A DNA stretch of 64,000 bases, taken from Acidobacteriota bacterium. GTDB taxonomy: Bacteria > Acidobacteriota > Thermoanaerobaculia > Multivoradales > JBCCEF01. A program made the position numbers and the translations under genes. The notes below the pieces were generated by a model. The model saw only the letters and a list, made by a program, of their open reading frames with translations, made no database searches and was not told the DNA's origin. This document shows, piece after piece, positions 34,805 through 42,934 of the stretch. The number at the start of each line of letters is the position of its first letter. The first letter of the stretch is position 1. The stretch is taken from the NCBI GenBank assembly GCA_039030395.1, contig JBCCEF010000006.1:1-64000 (forward strand). The letters run 5' to 3'.

Positions 34805-35646
34805 GGTTCAAAACGGAGGTTGTCGATCAATCGGGTGGCACCTAGTCGGGCGGCGATCGGTAGGACGATCGGACCGTTGACTTGACGCGCGGGCCGGAAG
34901 GTTTCGGCGTGGACAACTTCGGCGTATTCGACCTCGACGCGCGGCGACGCGGCGAGGATTTCCGCCATGGTCTGGCGTAGGGCGTCGGCGTTTCGTTCGC
35001 CTTGCCGGAGGGCCTCCACCGCCGCCGTCAGGGCGCGGTGGAGCACCGGCGCCGACCGACGGTCTTCCGGGCTCAAGTAAGCGTTGCGCGAGGACATCGC
35101 CAGGCCGTCCGACTCGCGGACGGTGGGGTGGCCGACGATTTCGACCCCCAAGTGCAGATCCCGGGTGACGCGGCGGAGGACGGCCAGTTGCTGCGCGTCT
35201 TTCTCGCCGAACACCGCCACATCCGGCCGGACGAGCTGGAACAGGGCGGTGACCACCGTGGCGACGCCGCGGAAGTGGCCCGGCCGATGGTCGCCTTCGA
35301 GACCGAGAGCGGGTTCGCCCAAGTCGATGAAGGTGGTGTGGCCTGGTGGGTAGATCTCTTCGACGGAGGGCAAGAAGAGGACGTCGCAGCCGGCGCCGGC
35401 GAGCAGGCCGGCGTCCTGCTCCGGTGAACGCGGGTAGCGCTCAAAGTCTTCGCCGGGACCGAACTGGGTGGGGTTGACGAACACCGAGGCGACCGTTCGA
35501 TCGGCCGATTCTCCGGCCCGCCGCACCAGCGCCAAGTGCCCGTCGTGGAGGGCACCCATGGTCGGCACGAAGGCCACCCGCCGGCCGCTCCCCCTCCAGT
35601 TCTCCACCGTGCGGCGCACCTCGGCGCCGGTCTCGAAGGTCTGCAT
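34795..35646 (-). CDS. panC: pantoate-beta-alanine ligase
   Basis: Joins pantoate and beta-alanine using ATP. From the ATG at 35,646 the 283-aa protein has normal length; the in-frame extension upstream lies in panB in another frame and is rejected. Motifs: PTMGALHDGHLALV (HxGH), FVNPTQFGPGEDFERYPR, FGEKDAQQL, and SDGLAMSSRNAYLSPEDR. The last ~15 residues (LGATRLIDNLRFEPPN) run into the intergenic repeat, so the C-terminal end may have been remodelled by repeat insertion. Confidence 0.95.
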   Translation of the reverse strand: MQTFETGAEVRRTVENWRGSGRRVAFVPTMGALHDGHLALVRRAGESADRTVASVFVNPTQFGPGEDFERYPRSPEQDAGLLAGAGCDVLFLPSVEEIYPPGHTTFIDLGEPALGLEGDHRPGHFRGVATVVTALFQLVRPDVAVFGEKDAQQLAVLRRVTRDLHLGVEIVGHPTVRESDGLAMSSRNAYLSPEDRRSAPVLHRALTAAVEALRQGERNADALRQTMAEILAASPRVEVEYAEVVHAETFRPARQVNGPIVLPIAARLGATRLIDNLRFEPPN

Positions 35647-35671
35647 TGCCCTTTCCTCGTCTTCCGTCGCC

Positions 35672-36559
35672 TCAGCCGTACAGCCGTTGAACGTCGGCCG
35701 CCGGTCGCGACGGATCTCCGTAGGTTTCGTCGCGGCTCGGGAAGGCTCCGCTCCGCACGTCGGAGGCAAAGGCCGAGATGGCGTCCCGGGAGGCCCGGCC
35801 CAATTCGCCGTAGCGCCGCACGAAGCGCGGGGCAATGCGCTCTTCCATGCCGAGGAGATCGTGGTACACCAGCACCTGACCGCTGCAACCGGCGCCGGCG
35901 CCGATGCCAATGGTGGGGATGCCGATCTGCCCGGTGACCTCTTCAGCCAGGTCCGCCGGCACGCACTCGAGTACCAGGCTGAAGGCACCGGCCTCTTCGA
36001 GAGCGTGGGCCGCCTCCAACAGGGCGCGGGCGGCCGCGTCGCCGCGGCCTTGCACCTTGAACCCACCGAACTTGTGGAGGCTCTGCGGGGTGAGACCGAG
36101 ATGGCCCATCACCGGGATCTCGGCGCCGACCAGCGCTTCCACCACCTCCGGCCGGGCTCCTTCGATCTTGACCGCCTGGGCACCGCCCTCCTTGATGAAG
36201 CGGAGCGCGTTGTCCACCGCTTGGCCCAGCCCGCGGTGGAAGGAGCCGTAGGGCATGTCCCCCACCAACAGGGCGCGCTGGACGCCCCGGCGCACGGCGC
36301 GGGTGTGGTGCAGCATCTCGTCGACGGTGACGGCGAGGGTGTCCGGGTGGCCGAGGACCACCATGGCGAGGGAATCGCCGACCAGGATCATGTCGACCCC
36401 GGCGGCGTCGGCGGTGCGGCCCTGGGGGCAGTCGTAGGCGGTCACCATCACCAGCTTGTCGCCGCGCTCGCGGGCGGCGCGAACGGCGGGCACGGTGACG
36501 GGACGATCCGCAGCGCGTTTCGGCGCGGGTGAGGCGGTGGGGGACGACTTCTTCGGCAT
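35672..36559 (-). CDS. panB: 3-methyl-2-oxobutanoate hydroxymethyltransferase
   Basis: First committed step of pantothenate synthesis, transferring a hydroxymethyl group from methylene-tetrahydrofolate. The 295-aa protein has MVTAYDCPQGRTADAAGVDMILVGDSLAMVVLGH, GDMPYGSFHRG, KIEGARPEVVEALVGAEIPVMGHLGLTPQS and TIGIGAGAGCSGQVLVYHDLLG. A short Ser/Lys/Pro-rich N-terminal extension precedes the core. It is the first gene of panB-panC(-panD), with 25 bases to panC, and has a long structured leader. Confidence 0.96.
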   Translation of the reverse strand: MPKKSSPTASPAPKRAADRPVTVPAVRAARERGDKLVMVTAYDCPQGRTADAAGVDMILVGDSLAMVVLGHPDTLAVTVDEMLHHTRAVRRGVQRALLVGDMPYGSFHRGLGQAVDNALRFIKEGGAQAVKIEGARPEVVEALVGAEIPVMGHLGLTPQSLHKFGGFKVQGRGDAAARALLEAAHALEEAGAFSLVLECVPADLAEEVTGQIGIPTIGIGAGAGCSGQVLVYHDLLGMEERIAPRFVRRYGELGRASRDAISAFASDVRSGAFPSRDETYGDPSRPAADVQRLYG

Positions 36560-36640
36560 CGGGCCTCCTCGTCAAGAACTATGAGTGGCCCGCTCGGCAG
36601 TCCGGCCAACGGAAGGAGCGTAGTCATCGGGCACCAGCCC

Positions 36641-36686
36641 AAAACGACGAAAGCCCTTCCGCATGGAGGACGGAAAGGCTCTTTCC
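36641..36686 (-). promoter_or_regulatory. attenuator-like terminator/antiterminator in panB leader
   Basis: On the minus strand AGCCTTTCCG (36,680-36,671) pairs with CGGAAGGGCT (36,661-36,652) around a nine-base loop, followed by TTTCGTCGTTTT: an intrinsic terminator ~80 bases before panB. Just upstream, GGAAAG (36,686-36,681) can instead pair with CTTTCC (36,677-36,672), which uses part of the terminator's 5' arm, so the two folds exclude each other. This is the logic of an attenuator or riboswitch expression platform. Alternatively it only ends the upstream glsA operon, but the promoter at 36,870 lies between. Confidence 0.65.
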
Positions 36687-36869
36687 TTCGCCGAGCGACT
36701 CGGTGCCTTTGCTTCTTCCGTGAGGTGCCTGTCTCTGACGAGATCAGACCCTCCGAAGCGACACCCACGTCCGGCGCGGTTTGGCTTCCGTCTCGGTCCC
36801 GGCCCTGACGCTCAGGGCCGCCGGGATCCAAGCGGCGGTCGCTCTTCTCTACGAATCGCGACCACGATT

Positions 36870-36898
36870 ATTCTAGCAAGAGGCCACGCGCTCTTCAA
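36870..36898 (-). promoter_or_regulatory. sigma70-like promoter for panB leader
   Basis: Minus-strand TTGAAG (36,898-36,893), a 17-base spacer and TAGAAT (36,875-36,870). The predicted start near 36,863 gives a leader of about 300 nt before the panB ATG. The leader includes a perfect GGCCCTGA-GCG-TCAGGGCC hairpin, other stems and the attenuator. The surrounding 36,560-36,931 contains no gene. Confidence 0.6.
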
Positions 36899-36931
36899 AA
36901 GGCCTATGAAATCGGGTGCTTTCGGAGGGGC

Positions 36932-37846
36932 TCAGAAGATCGACTGACCCGTTTCGGTGGTCAGCAGTTCGAGGGCGCGGCTGCCGGCGAGGGAGTTGCC
37001 GGAGGCGTCGAGACCCGGCGACCAGACGCAGACGGTCCAGTGGCCGGGGAGCACCGCCAGGATGCCGCCTCCGACGCCGCTCTTGGCGGGCAGGCCCACC
37101 CGGTAGGCGAAGTCCCCGGCGGCGTCATAGACCCCGCAGGTCAGGAGCAGGGAGTTGATGTACTTGGTCTGGCTGCTGCTGGTGATCGCCGTCTCGATGC
37201 CGAGCGGCCTGCCGGAACGGGCGAGAAACATGCCCGCGCGGGCGAGCTCGGAGCAGCTCATCGCCAGGGAGCAGTGGTGGAAGTAGGCGTCGAGCACCTC
37301 GTCCGCCTCGTTGTCCAGATTGCCGAAGCTCTTGAGGAAGTGAGCGAGGGCCGCGTTGCGGTGGCCGGTGGCCCGCTCCGAATGGGCCACCCGATGGTCG
37401 TATTCGACGTCGAGCCCACCACCCAGATCGTTGACCAGCTCCAGCACCTCGCCCAGGACGTCCCCGCAGCGGGTCAGCAGCACGTCGGTCACCACCAGAG
37501 CACCGGCATTGATGAACGGATTGCGTGGAATGCCCTGCTCGTGTTCGAGCTGGACCAGCGAGTTGAAGGCGGTGCCCGAGGGCTCGCGGCCAACCCGCAG
37601 CCAGAGCGCATCGCCTACTCGCACCATGGCGAGGGTGAGGGTGAAGACCTTGGAAATACTCTGGGTTGAAAAGCGCTCCTCGGAGTCACCAACCTGAAAG
37701 GTCCCGCCGTCGACGGTGTGGAGGGCGATGCCGAAGCGCTCCGCCGGCACCCTGGCGAGTTCGGGGATGTAGTTCGCGACCTCGCCCTGGTCGAGGAGCG
37801 GCCGCACTTCGGCGGCGATCCCTTCGAGTATCCCCTGGTAGTCCAT
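36932..37846 (-). CDS. glsA: glutaminase
   Basis: Hydrolyses glutamine to glutamate and ammonia. The 304-aa protein fits the serine-dependent glutaminase family: STQSISKVFTL (Ser and Lys of the S-x-x-K nucleophile pair), NPFINAGALVVTD, SERATGHRNAALAHFLKSFGN, YFHHCSLAMSCSELARAG and KSGVGGGILAVLPG. Last gene of the pepD-to-glsA minus-strand run, 23 bases after the kinase gene. Confidence 0.95.
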   Translation of the reverse strand: MDYQGILEGIAAEVRPLLDQGEVANYIPELARVPAERFGIALHTVDGGTFQVGDSEERFSTQSISKVFTLTLAMVRVGDALWLRVGREPSGTAFNSLVQLEHEQGIPRNPFINAGALVVTDVLLTRCGDVLGEVLELVNDLGGGLDVEYDHRVAHSERATGHRNAALAHFLKSFGNLDNEADEVLDAYFHHCSLAMSCSELARAGMFLARSGRPLGIETAITSSSQTKYINSLLLTCGVYDAAGDFAYRVGLPAKSGVGGGILAVLPGHWTVCVWSPGLDASGNSLAGSRALELLTTETGQSIF

Positions 37847-37869
37847 AGCGGGAGGGACGGCGCGGGCTC

Positions 37870-38532
37870 CTACAACAATCGCCGGCCGGAGCCCACCGGC
37901 ACGTAGTACTCGGTGCCCTTGATCGGTTTTCTCAAGCGAGCGATCAGCTCGTCTAAATCTTCCGGGCGGTCCGGGAAGTTGAGGTTGCGGGTGTCGACCA
38001 CCAGCAGCGGGGTGCGCTCGTAGTAGTGGTAGTAGTGGTTGTAGGCGTCCGTCAGCTCGGCGATGTAGTCCGACGATAGATGGCTTTCGACCGGCCGCTG
38101 GCGCTTGCGGATGCGCCGCATGCAGGTTTCGACGTCGGCCACCAGGTGGATGACCAGGTCGGGCATGGGGAGCTGCGGTTCGAGCAGGGTGTAGAGCTTG
38201 TCGTACAGCATCAGCTCGTCGTCCGCCAGGTTGAGATAGGCGAAGATGCGGTCTTTTTGGAAGGTGTAGTCGGCCAGCAACAGGCGGTCGAAGAGGCCGC
38301 GCTGGGCGAGGTCTTGCTGCTGCTTGTAGCGCGACAGCAGAAAGTAGAGCTGGGTCTGGAAAGCGGTGTTCGGCCGGTCCTGGTAGAAGGCGCCGAGGAA
38401 GGGGTTTTCGACGTCTTCTAGGATCTTGACGCCCTCGAAGCGCCGGGTCAGCAGCTCGACAAGGGTGGTTTTGCCCACCCCGATCGGGCCGTCCACGGCG
38501 ATGAAGTGGTACGGCAGGGGTTGCGGCGCCAA
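37870..38532 (-). CDS. deoxynucleoside kinase
   Basis: Phosphorylates deoxynucleosides for salvage. From a TTG at 38,532 the 220-aa protein starts APQPLPYHFIAVDGPIGVGKTTL (Walker A). It continues with ENPFLGAFYQD, FQTQLYFLLSRYKQQQDL, FDRLLLADYTFQKDRIFAYLNL, PDLVIHLVADVETCMRRIRKRQRPVE (lid region) and PLLVVDTRNLNF, matching the dNK/dGK family. The ORF extends further upstream in frame but that part lies inside mqnE. Substrate preference cannot be told. Located between mqnE and glsA. Confidence 0.88.
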   Translation of the reverse strand: MAPQPLPYHFIAVDGPIGVGKTTLVELLTRRFEGVKILEDVENPFLGAFYQDRPNTAFQTQLYFLLSRYKQQQDLAQRGLFDRLLLADYTFQKDRIFAYLNLADDELMLYDKLYTLLEPQLPMPDLVIHLVADVETCMRRIRKRQRPVESHLSSDYIAELTDAYNHYYHYYERTPLLVVDTRNLNFPDRPEDLDELIARLRKPIKGTEYYVPVGSGRRLL

Positions 38533-38552
38533 GTGTTGCTTCTCGTTCCGGC

Positions 38553-39707
38553 CTACACGGCGACCGGCGCCGGAGCACCGCGGTCGATCGGGTTGTACAG
38601 GGTGTCGCGCTCGATGGGATCGAAGCCGGCGTCGCGCAGTACCCGCTCCAGCTCGCGGCGGGGGAGCTGCTGGTCGGTCTCGGCGCCGGCCATGTGGTAG
38701 ATCCGCTCTTCGACGACAGTGCCGTCCATGTCGTCGGCGCCGAAGCGCAAGGCGATTTGGGCCAGCTTGGGGGTGACCATCACCCAGTAGGCCTTGATGT
38801 GGGCGATGTTGTCCAGCACCAGCCGGGAGGTGGCGATGGTCCGCAAATCCTCCGTCCCGGTGGTGTGGTACTCGAGACCCATGTAGTTGTTTTCCGGGTG
38901 GTAGGCGAGCGGGATGAAGGCGTTGAAGCCCGCCGAACCGCCCTTCGCCTCGTCCTGCAGGGAGCGAAGCTGGAGCAGATGGTCCACCCGATGTTCGGGC
39001 TTCTCGACGTGACCGTAGAGCATGGTGCAGTTGGTCTGGATGCCAAGGCGGTGGGCCACCCGGTGGACCTCGATCCACTCGTCCGCATCGAGCTTGCCGT
39101 CGCAGATGATCTCCCGCACCTCTGGATGGAAGATCTCGGCGCCGCCGCCGGGCAAGGAGCCCAGGCCGGCCTCCCGCAGGCGGATCAACACCTCTTCGAT
39201 GGAGAGCTTCTCGAGCTTGGCGAACCAGCCGATCTCGATCGCCGTGAAGGCTTTCAAGTGGACCGCCGGGAAGCGTTCCTTCAAGCCCTTGAGCATCTCC
39301 TCGTACCAGGACATTCTGAGATCCGGGTGCAGGCCGCCGACGATGTGGAATTCAGTGACCTCGTTGCCGCCTTGGGCGGCGGCCCGGTGGTAGACCTCGT
39401 CGTGGGTCATCTCCCAGGCGTGGTCCTCGCCCTTCATCGCCGCATAGCTACAAAACTTGCAGTTGTAGGTGTAGATGCAGACGTTGGTCGGATTGATGTG
39501 GCGGTTGATGTTGTAGTACGCCACGCGGCCGTGGAGGTCGCGCCGCACCGCGTCCGCCAGGCTGCCGAGATGGAGCACGTGGGGGGTGGTGAAGCACAGC
39601 AGGGCGTCGGCCTCGTCAAGGCGCACGCCGTCTCTCACTTTGGCGGCGAGTTCACGGAGAGGAGCGGGGAAACGGGCGGGTTCGAGCCGCTGGCGAGGAC
39701 TCGTCAT
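38553..39707 (-). CDS. mqnE: aminofutalosine synthase (radical SAM)
   Basis: Second step of the futalosine menaquinone pathway, joining carboxyvinyloxybenzoate to the adenosyl radical. The 384-aa protein matches MqnE/CofH-like enzymes: VAYYNINRHINPTNVCIYTYNCKFCSY with the iron-sulphur cysteines, FHIVGGLHPDL, KAFTAIEIGWFAKLEKLS, LGSLPGGGAEIF, TMLYGHVEKPEHRVDHLLQLR and IPLAYHPENN. The cysteine spacing reads CX5CX2C instead of the usual CX3CX2C. It overlaps the prenyltransferase gene by four bases and so belongs to a menaquinone cluster with ubiA and ubiX. Confidence 0.92.
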   Translation of the reverse strand: MTSPRQRLEPARFPAPLRELAAKVRDGVRLDEADALLCFTTPHVLHLGSLADAVRRDLHGRVAYYNINRHINPTNVCIYTYNCKFCSYAAMKGEDHAWEMTHDEVYHRAAAQGGNEVTEFHIVGGLHPDLRMSWYEEMLKGLKERFPAVHLKAFTAIEIGWFAKLEKLSIEEVLIRLREAGLGSLPGGGAEIFHPEVREIICDGKLDADEWIEVHRVAHRLGIQTNCTMLYGHVEKPEHRVDHLLQLRSLQDEAKGGSAGFNAFIPLAYHPENNYMGLEYHTTGTEDLRTIATSRLVLDNIAHIKAYWVMVTPKLAQIALRFGADDMDGTVVEERIYHMAGAETDQQLPRRELERVLRDAGFDPIERDTLYNPIDRGAPAPVAV

Positions 39708-40618
39708 AGCGCGAAGAGTATATCAACGGCAGTGGCCGCGAAGAGCCACAGGGAGAGCGCCGCGTTGGCCTGGAAAAAGGCCGGGCCGAGGCGCGATAGA
39801 TCATTTGGCCGCACCACCGCGTGCTGGTAGGCGAGGAGCACGCAGCAGCCGGCGAAGCCCAGCCAGTAGGCCCATCCGAGAGCCGGTCCACCGGCTGACG
39901 TGTAGAGGGTCGGCAGCCAGGCCAACAGGCCCAACATCGCAAGGTGGAGGAGGGCGGAAATCACCAACGCTCCGCGCACCCCGAAGCGCGCCGGGATGGA
40001 AAAGAGCCCCCGCTGGCGGTCGAAGTCGCGGTCCTGCAAGGCATAGAGCACGTCGAAACCAGCGGTCCACAACAGCACCGCCCCGGCCAGCGCCCAGGCG
40101 GCCCCGGCCGGCCACTCGCCGCGCACGGCGATCCAGGCACCCAACGGTGCGCCGGAGAGAGCCAGACCGAGGACCAGGTGGGCCGCCCAGGTGAAGCGCT
40201 TGGTGTAGGAGTAGCCGAGGAGAATCACCAACGCCACCGGCGACAACCACAAGGCCAGCGGATTCAACCGCCAGGCGGCCAAAACCATCAACCCGGCGCT
40301 CGCCAGGACGAAGAGACTCACCGCCGGCGGCGAGACCTCACCGGCCGGCAAGGCGCGATCGGCGGTGCGCGGATTCTCGGCGTCGATGCGGTGGTCGACC
40401 AGCCGATTGAAGCCCATGGCGGCGCTGCGGGCGCCGACCATCGCCACCACGATCCACCCCACCACCGGCCAAGACGGCCACCCCTCCGCCGCCAGGATCA
40501 TCCCCAGGAAGGCGAAGGGCAGGGCGAACAGGGTGTGCTCGATCTTGATCATTTCGAGCATCGTGCGCAGGCTCGCCCCGAAGCCCTTGGGCCGGTCGCT
40601 CAACGCTCCGGCGGTCAT
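39704..40618 (-). CDS. mqnP: UbiA-family prenyltransferase (menaquinone pathway)
   Basis: A 304-aa membrane protein with eight or nine predicted helices and both aspartate-rich motifs of the family: NRLVDHRIDAENPRTADR and DVLYALQDRDFDRQ. It attaches a polyprenyl chain to the aromatic precursor. Coupling to mqnE (ATGA) and to the UbiX-like gene (ATGA) points to the futalosine-pathway enzyme rather than ubiquinone synthesis. Confidence 0.9.
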   Translation of the reverse strand: MTAGALSDRPKGFGASLRTMLEMIKIEHTLFALPFAFLGMILAAEGWPSWPVVGWIVVAMVGARSAAMGFNRLVDHRIDAENPRTADRALPAGEVSPPAVSLFVLASAGLMVLAAWRLNPLALWLSPVALVILLGYSYTKRFTWAAHLVLGLALSGAPLGAWIAVRGEWPAGAAWALAGAVLLWTAGFDVLYALQDRDFDRQRGLFSIPARFGVRGALVISALLHLAMLGLLAWLPTLYTSAGGPALGWAYWLGFAGCCVLLAYQHAVVRPNDLSRLGPAFFQANAALSLWLFAATAVDILFAL

Positions 40619-41226
40619 GGCTCTCCCCAGCGCAGGCCGGTGGCTTCGGTTTCGCGCAGCCCGAAGCGATCGAGAACCCGCAGGGCGTAGTGGTCGACGA
40701 AGCGGGCCATGTCCTCACCGACGTAGAACGCCGGCAGCGGCGGCAGGAGGGTGGCGCCGGCCAAGATCAATCGCCGCATGTTCTCCACATGGAGCAGCGA
40801 GAAGGGCGTCTCCCGGAATCCCAGCACCAGCGGCAGGCCCTCTTTCATCGCGACCGCCGCTGTGCGGTGGACCAGGGTGCTGGCGGTGCCGACGGCGAGG
40901 GCACCCAGGGTGCCGGCGCTACAGGGCAACACCACCGCGCCGTCGAAGGGGTAGGAACCGGAGGCGATCGGCGCATCGAGATCATTGTCCCGGTGGACGG
41001 CGATCTTGGCGCGCCCGATTTCGGTCGGGGCCGCCGCCTCGATCAGCGCTTCGGCGCCGGTACGGGTTGGCCCCAGCTCGTGGCGCAGCACTTGGCTGGC
41101 CCCGCGGGAGACCACTAGATGAAGGCGTTCGACCTCTGGGTGATCGGCCAGCGCCGCGAGGACCCGGCGCGGCAGCACCATCCCGGAGGCGCCGGACACC
41201 AGTAGGGCCAGGCGTAGAGAACTCAT
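40615..41226 (-). CDS. ubiX: UbiX-like flavin prenyltransferase
   Basis: Makes prenylated FMN for the decarboxylase of quinone synthesis. The 203-aa protein has the flavin-binding start LRLALLVSGASGMVLPRRVL, the central PCSAGTLGALAVGTASTLVHRTAAVAMKEGLPLVLGFRETPFSLLHVENM (family signature) and the C-terminal PAFYVGEDMARFVDHYALRVLD. Here, in the same operon as mqnE and ubiA, its product would serve the menaquinone branch. Overlaps ubiA by four bases. Confidence 0.93.
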   Translation of the reverse strand: MSSLRLALLVSGASGMVLPRRVLAALADHPEVERLHLVVSRGASQVLRHELGPTRTGAEALIEAAAPTEIGRAKIAVHRDNDLDAPIASGSYPFDGAVVLPCSAGTLGALAVGTASTLVHRTAAVAMKEGLPLVLGFRETPFSLLHVENMRRLILAGATLLPPLPAFYVGEDMARFVDHYALRVLDRFGLRETEATGLRWGEP

Positions 41227-41244
41227 CGTGCGAGTGAGAAGTCC

Positions 41245-42690
41245 TTAGGACAGCTCGTCGAGGGCCGCGGTCAAGACCTTCCAGTAGCGCTCGACGGAGG
41301 GAACGTTCACCCGCTCGTCCGGCGAGTGGGGGAATTCGATGGTCGGCCCGAAGGACACCATATCCATGCCCGGGTACTTTTCGCCGATGATGCCCGTCTC
41401 GAGGCCGGCGTGGACGGCGCGCACGTCCGGCGCTTCGCCGCGCACTTGCTCATACACCCGCGCCAGCACCTGGAGAATCGGCGAGGCGGGGTCCGGCTTC
41501 CACCCCGGATAGCCGTCGCGCACGACGTTCTCGGCACCGGCCAGCTCGGCGATGGCGCCAATGCGGCGCACCTGAGCCAGGCTGGCGGAGGCCACTGAGC
41601 TGCGGGTCGAGATCAAGAGCTGGAAGCGGCCGTCGACCTCATGGGCGGTGGCCAGGGTGGAGCTGGTTTCCACCAGGTCCGGCAGGTCGAAGCTCATCGC
41701 CATCACGCCGGTGGGAATCGCCTGTACAAGCTGGATCGCCCGCGCGGTGGATCCGGCGGTCCAGGCTTCGGCCGGTAGAGAGGCCTCGGAGATTTCGACC
41801 GTCGCCCCCGGGTCGCCGGGCTGGAGTTCCGCCGCGATCGCCGCGCCTTCGGCCCGGCAGACATCTTCGAACCTCGGCCGGTCCGCCGGCGCCAGGATCA
41901 CCGTCGCCACTGCCTCCCGGGGAATGGCATTGTGGGAGGAGCCGCCGTCGAAGGCCGCCAGCCGGAGGGGCACCGGCGAGGCCGCCAAGGCGCGGCCGAG
42001 GAGCTTGACGGCGTTGCCCCGCTGGAGGTGGATATCGACCCCCGAGTGACCGCCCTTGAGGCCGGCCATCTCGACCACCAGGGCGATCCGGTCGGCGGGC
42101 ACGGCAGCGCGCTCGACCGGCAAGTACAGGGTGTTGCCGGCGCCGCCGGCGCAACCGATACACAGGGTGCCCTCTTCCTCCGAGTCGAGATTGATCAAGC
42201 GACGCCCGGTGAGCAGGTTTGTCGCCAGCTCGGCGGCGCCGGTGAGGCCGGTCTCTTCATCGATGGTGAAGAGCAGTTCCAACGGACCGTGGGGGATGCC
42301 GTCCTCGGTCATCAGGGCCATCATGGTGGCGACGCCGACGCCGTTGTCGGCGCCCAGGGTGGTGCCGTCGGCGGTCAGGTGGTCGCCGTCGGCCACCGGC
42401 TGGATCGCGTCCGTATCGAAGTCGAAGTCGAGGTCCGACCGCTTCTCCTGCACCATGTCCAAGTGGGACTGCAGGATGGTGATGGCGGCATCCTCCCGGC
42501 CGGCGGTGCCCGGCACCCGCACCACCAGATTGCCGGCATCGTCGGTGGCGTGCTCGAGGCCGCGGGCCTCGGCCACCTCGATGACATGGCGGCGCATCTG
42601 CTCCTCTTTCTTGGAGCCGCGGGGAATCTCCAAAATGCGATCGAAGTGACGCCACAGGGCGGTGGGGTCGAGCTCGGAAACGAAAGTCAT
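41245..42690 (-). CDS. pepD: aminoacyl-histidine dipeptidase (M20 peptidase PepD)
   Basis: A cytosolic zinc dipeptidase of 481 aa. The metal and catalytic residues are visible: LQSHLDMV (His and Asp), LGADNGVGVA (bridging Asp), DEETGLTGA (catalytic Glu-Glu), INLDSEEEG (Asp) and VHAGLETG (final His). The lid domain with GGHSGVDIHLQRGNAVKLL is present. First gene of the minus-strand run; the 244-base gap to the divergent NYN gene probably contains both promoters. Confidence 0.94.
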   Translation of the reverse strand: MTFVSELDPTALWRHFDRILEIPRGSKKEEQMRRHVIEVAEARGLEHATDDAGNLVVRVPGTAGREDAAITILQSHLDMVQEKRSDLDFDFDTDAIQPVADGDHLTADGTTLGADNGVGVATMMALMTEDGIPHGPLELLFTIDEETGLTGAAELATNLLTGRRLINLDSEEEGTLCIGCAGGAGNTLYLPVERAAVPADRIALVVEMAGLKGGHSGVDIHLQRGNAVKLLGRALAASPVPLRLAAFDGGSSHNAIPREAVATVILAPADRPRFEDVCRAEGAAIAAELQPGDPGATVEISEASLPAEAWTAGSTARAIQLVQAIPTGVMAMSFDLPDLVETSSTLATAHEVDGRFQLLISTRSSVASASLAQVRRIGAIAELAGAENVVRDGYPGWKPDPASPILQVLARVYEQVRGEAPDVRAVHAGLETGIIGEKYPGMDMVSFGPTIEFPHSPDERVNVPSVERYWKVLTAALDELS

Positions 42691-42934
42691 CGGCAGACTC
42701 CTGGCGTGGGCTCTGGCGTTGGAAGGACGTCGCCGCCGAGCGGCGAAGACGGCTGGTATAGTACCAACTCACCCCTCGTGTTCGCGACCGCACACCCGTT
42801 GACTCCAGGCTCCAGATCTCGATTGGAACACTCGATCGGGGACCCTCGTTGGGCTGGAGTCGCGGATCGCGACACTTCTGAAGCGATCCGAACCGGACAG
42901 ATCCGATAAAGGTTCGAGAAAGGACTTCGCCCGA

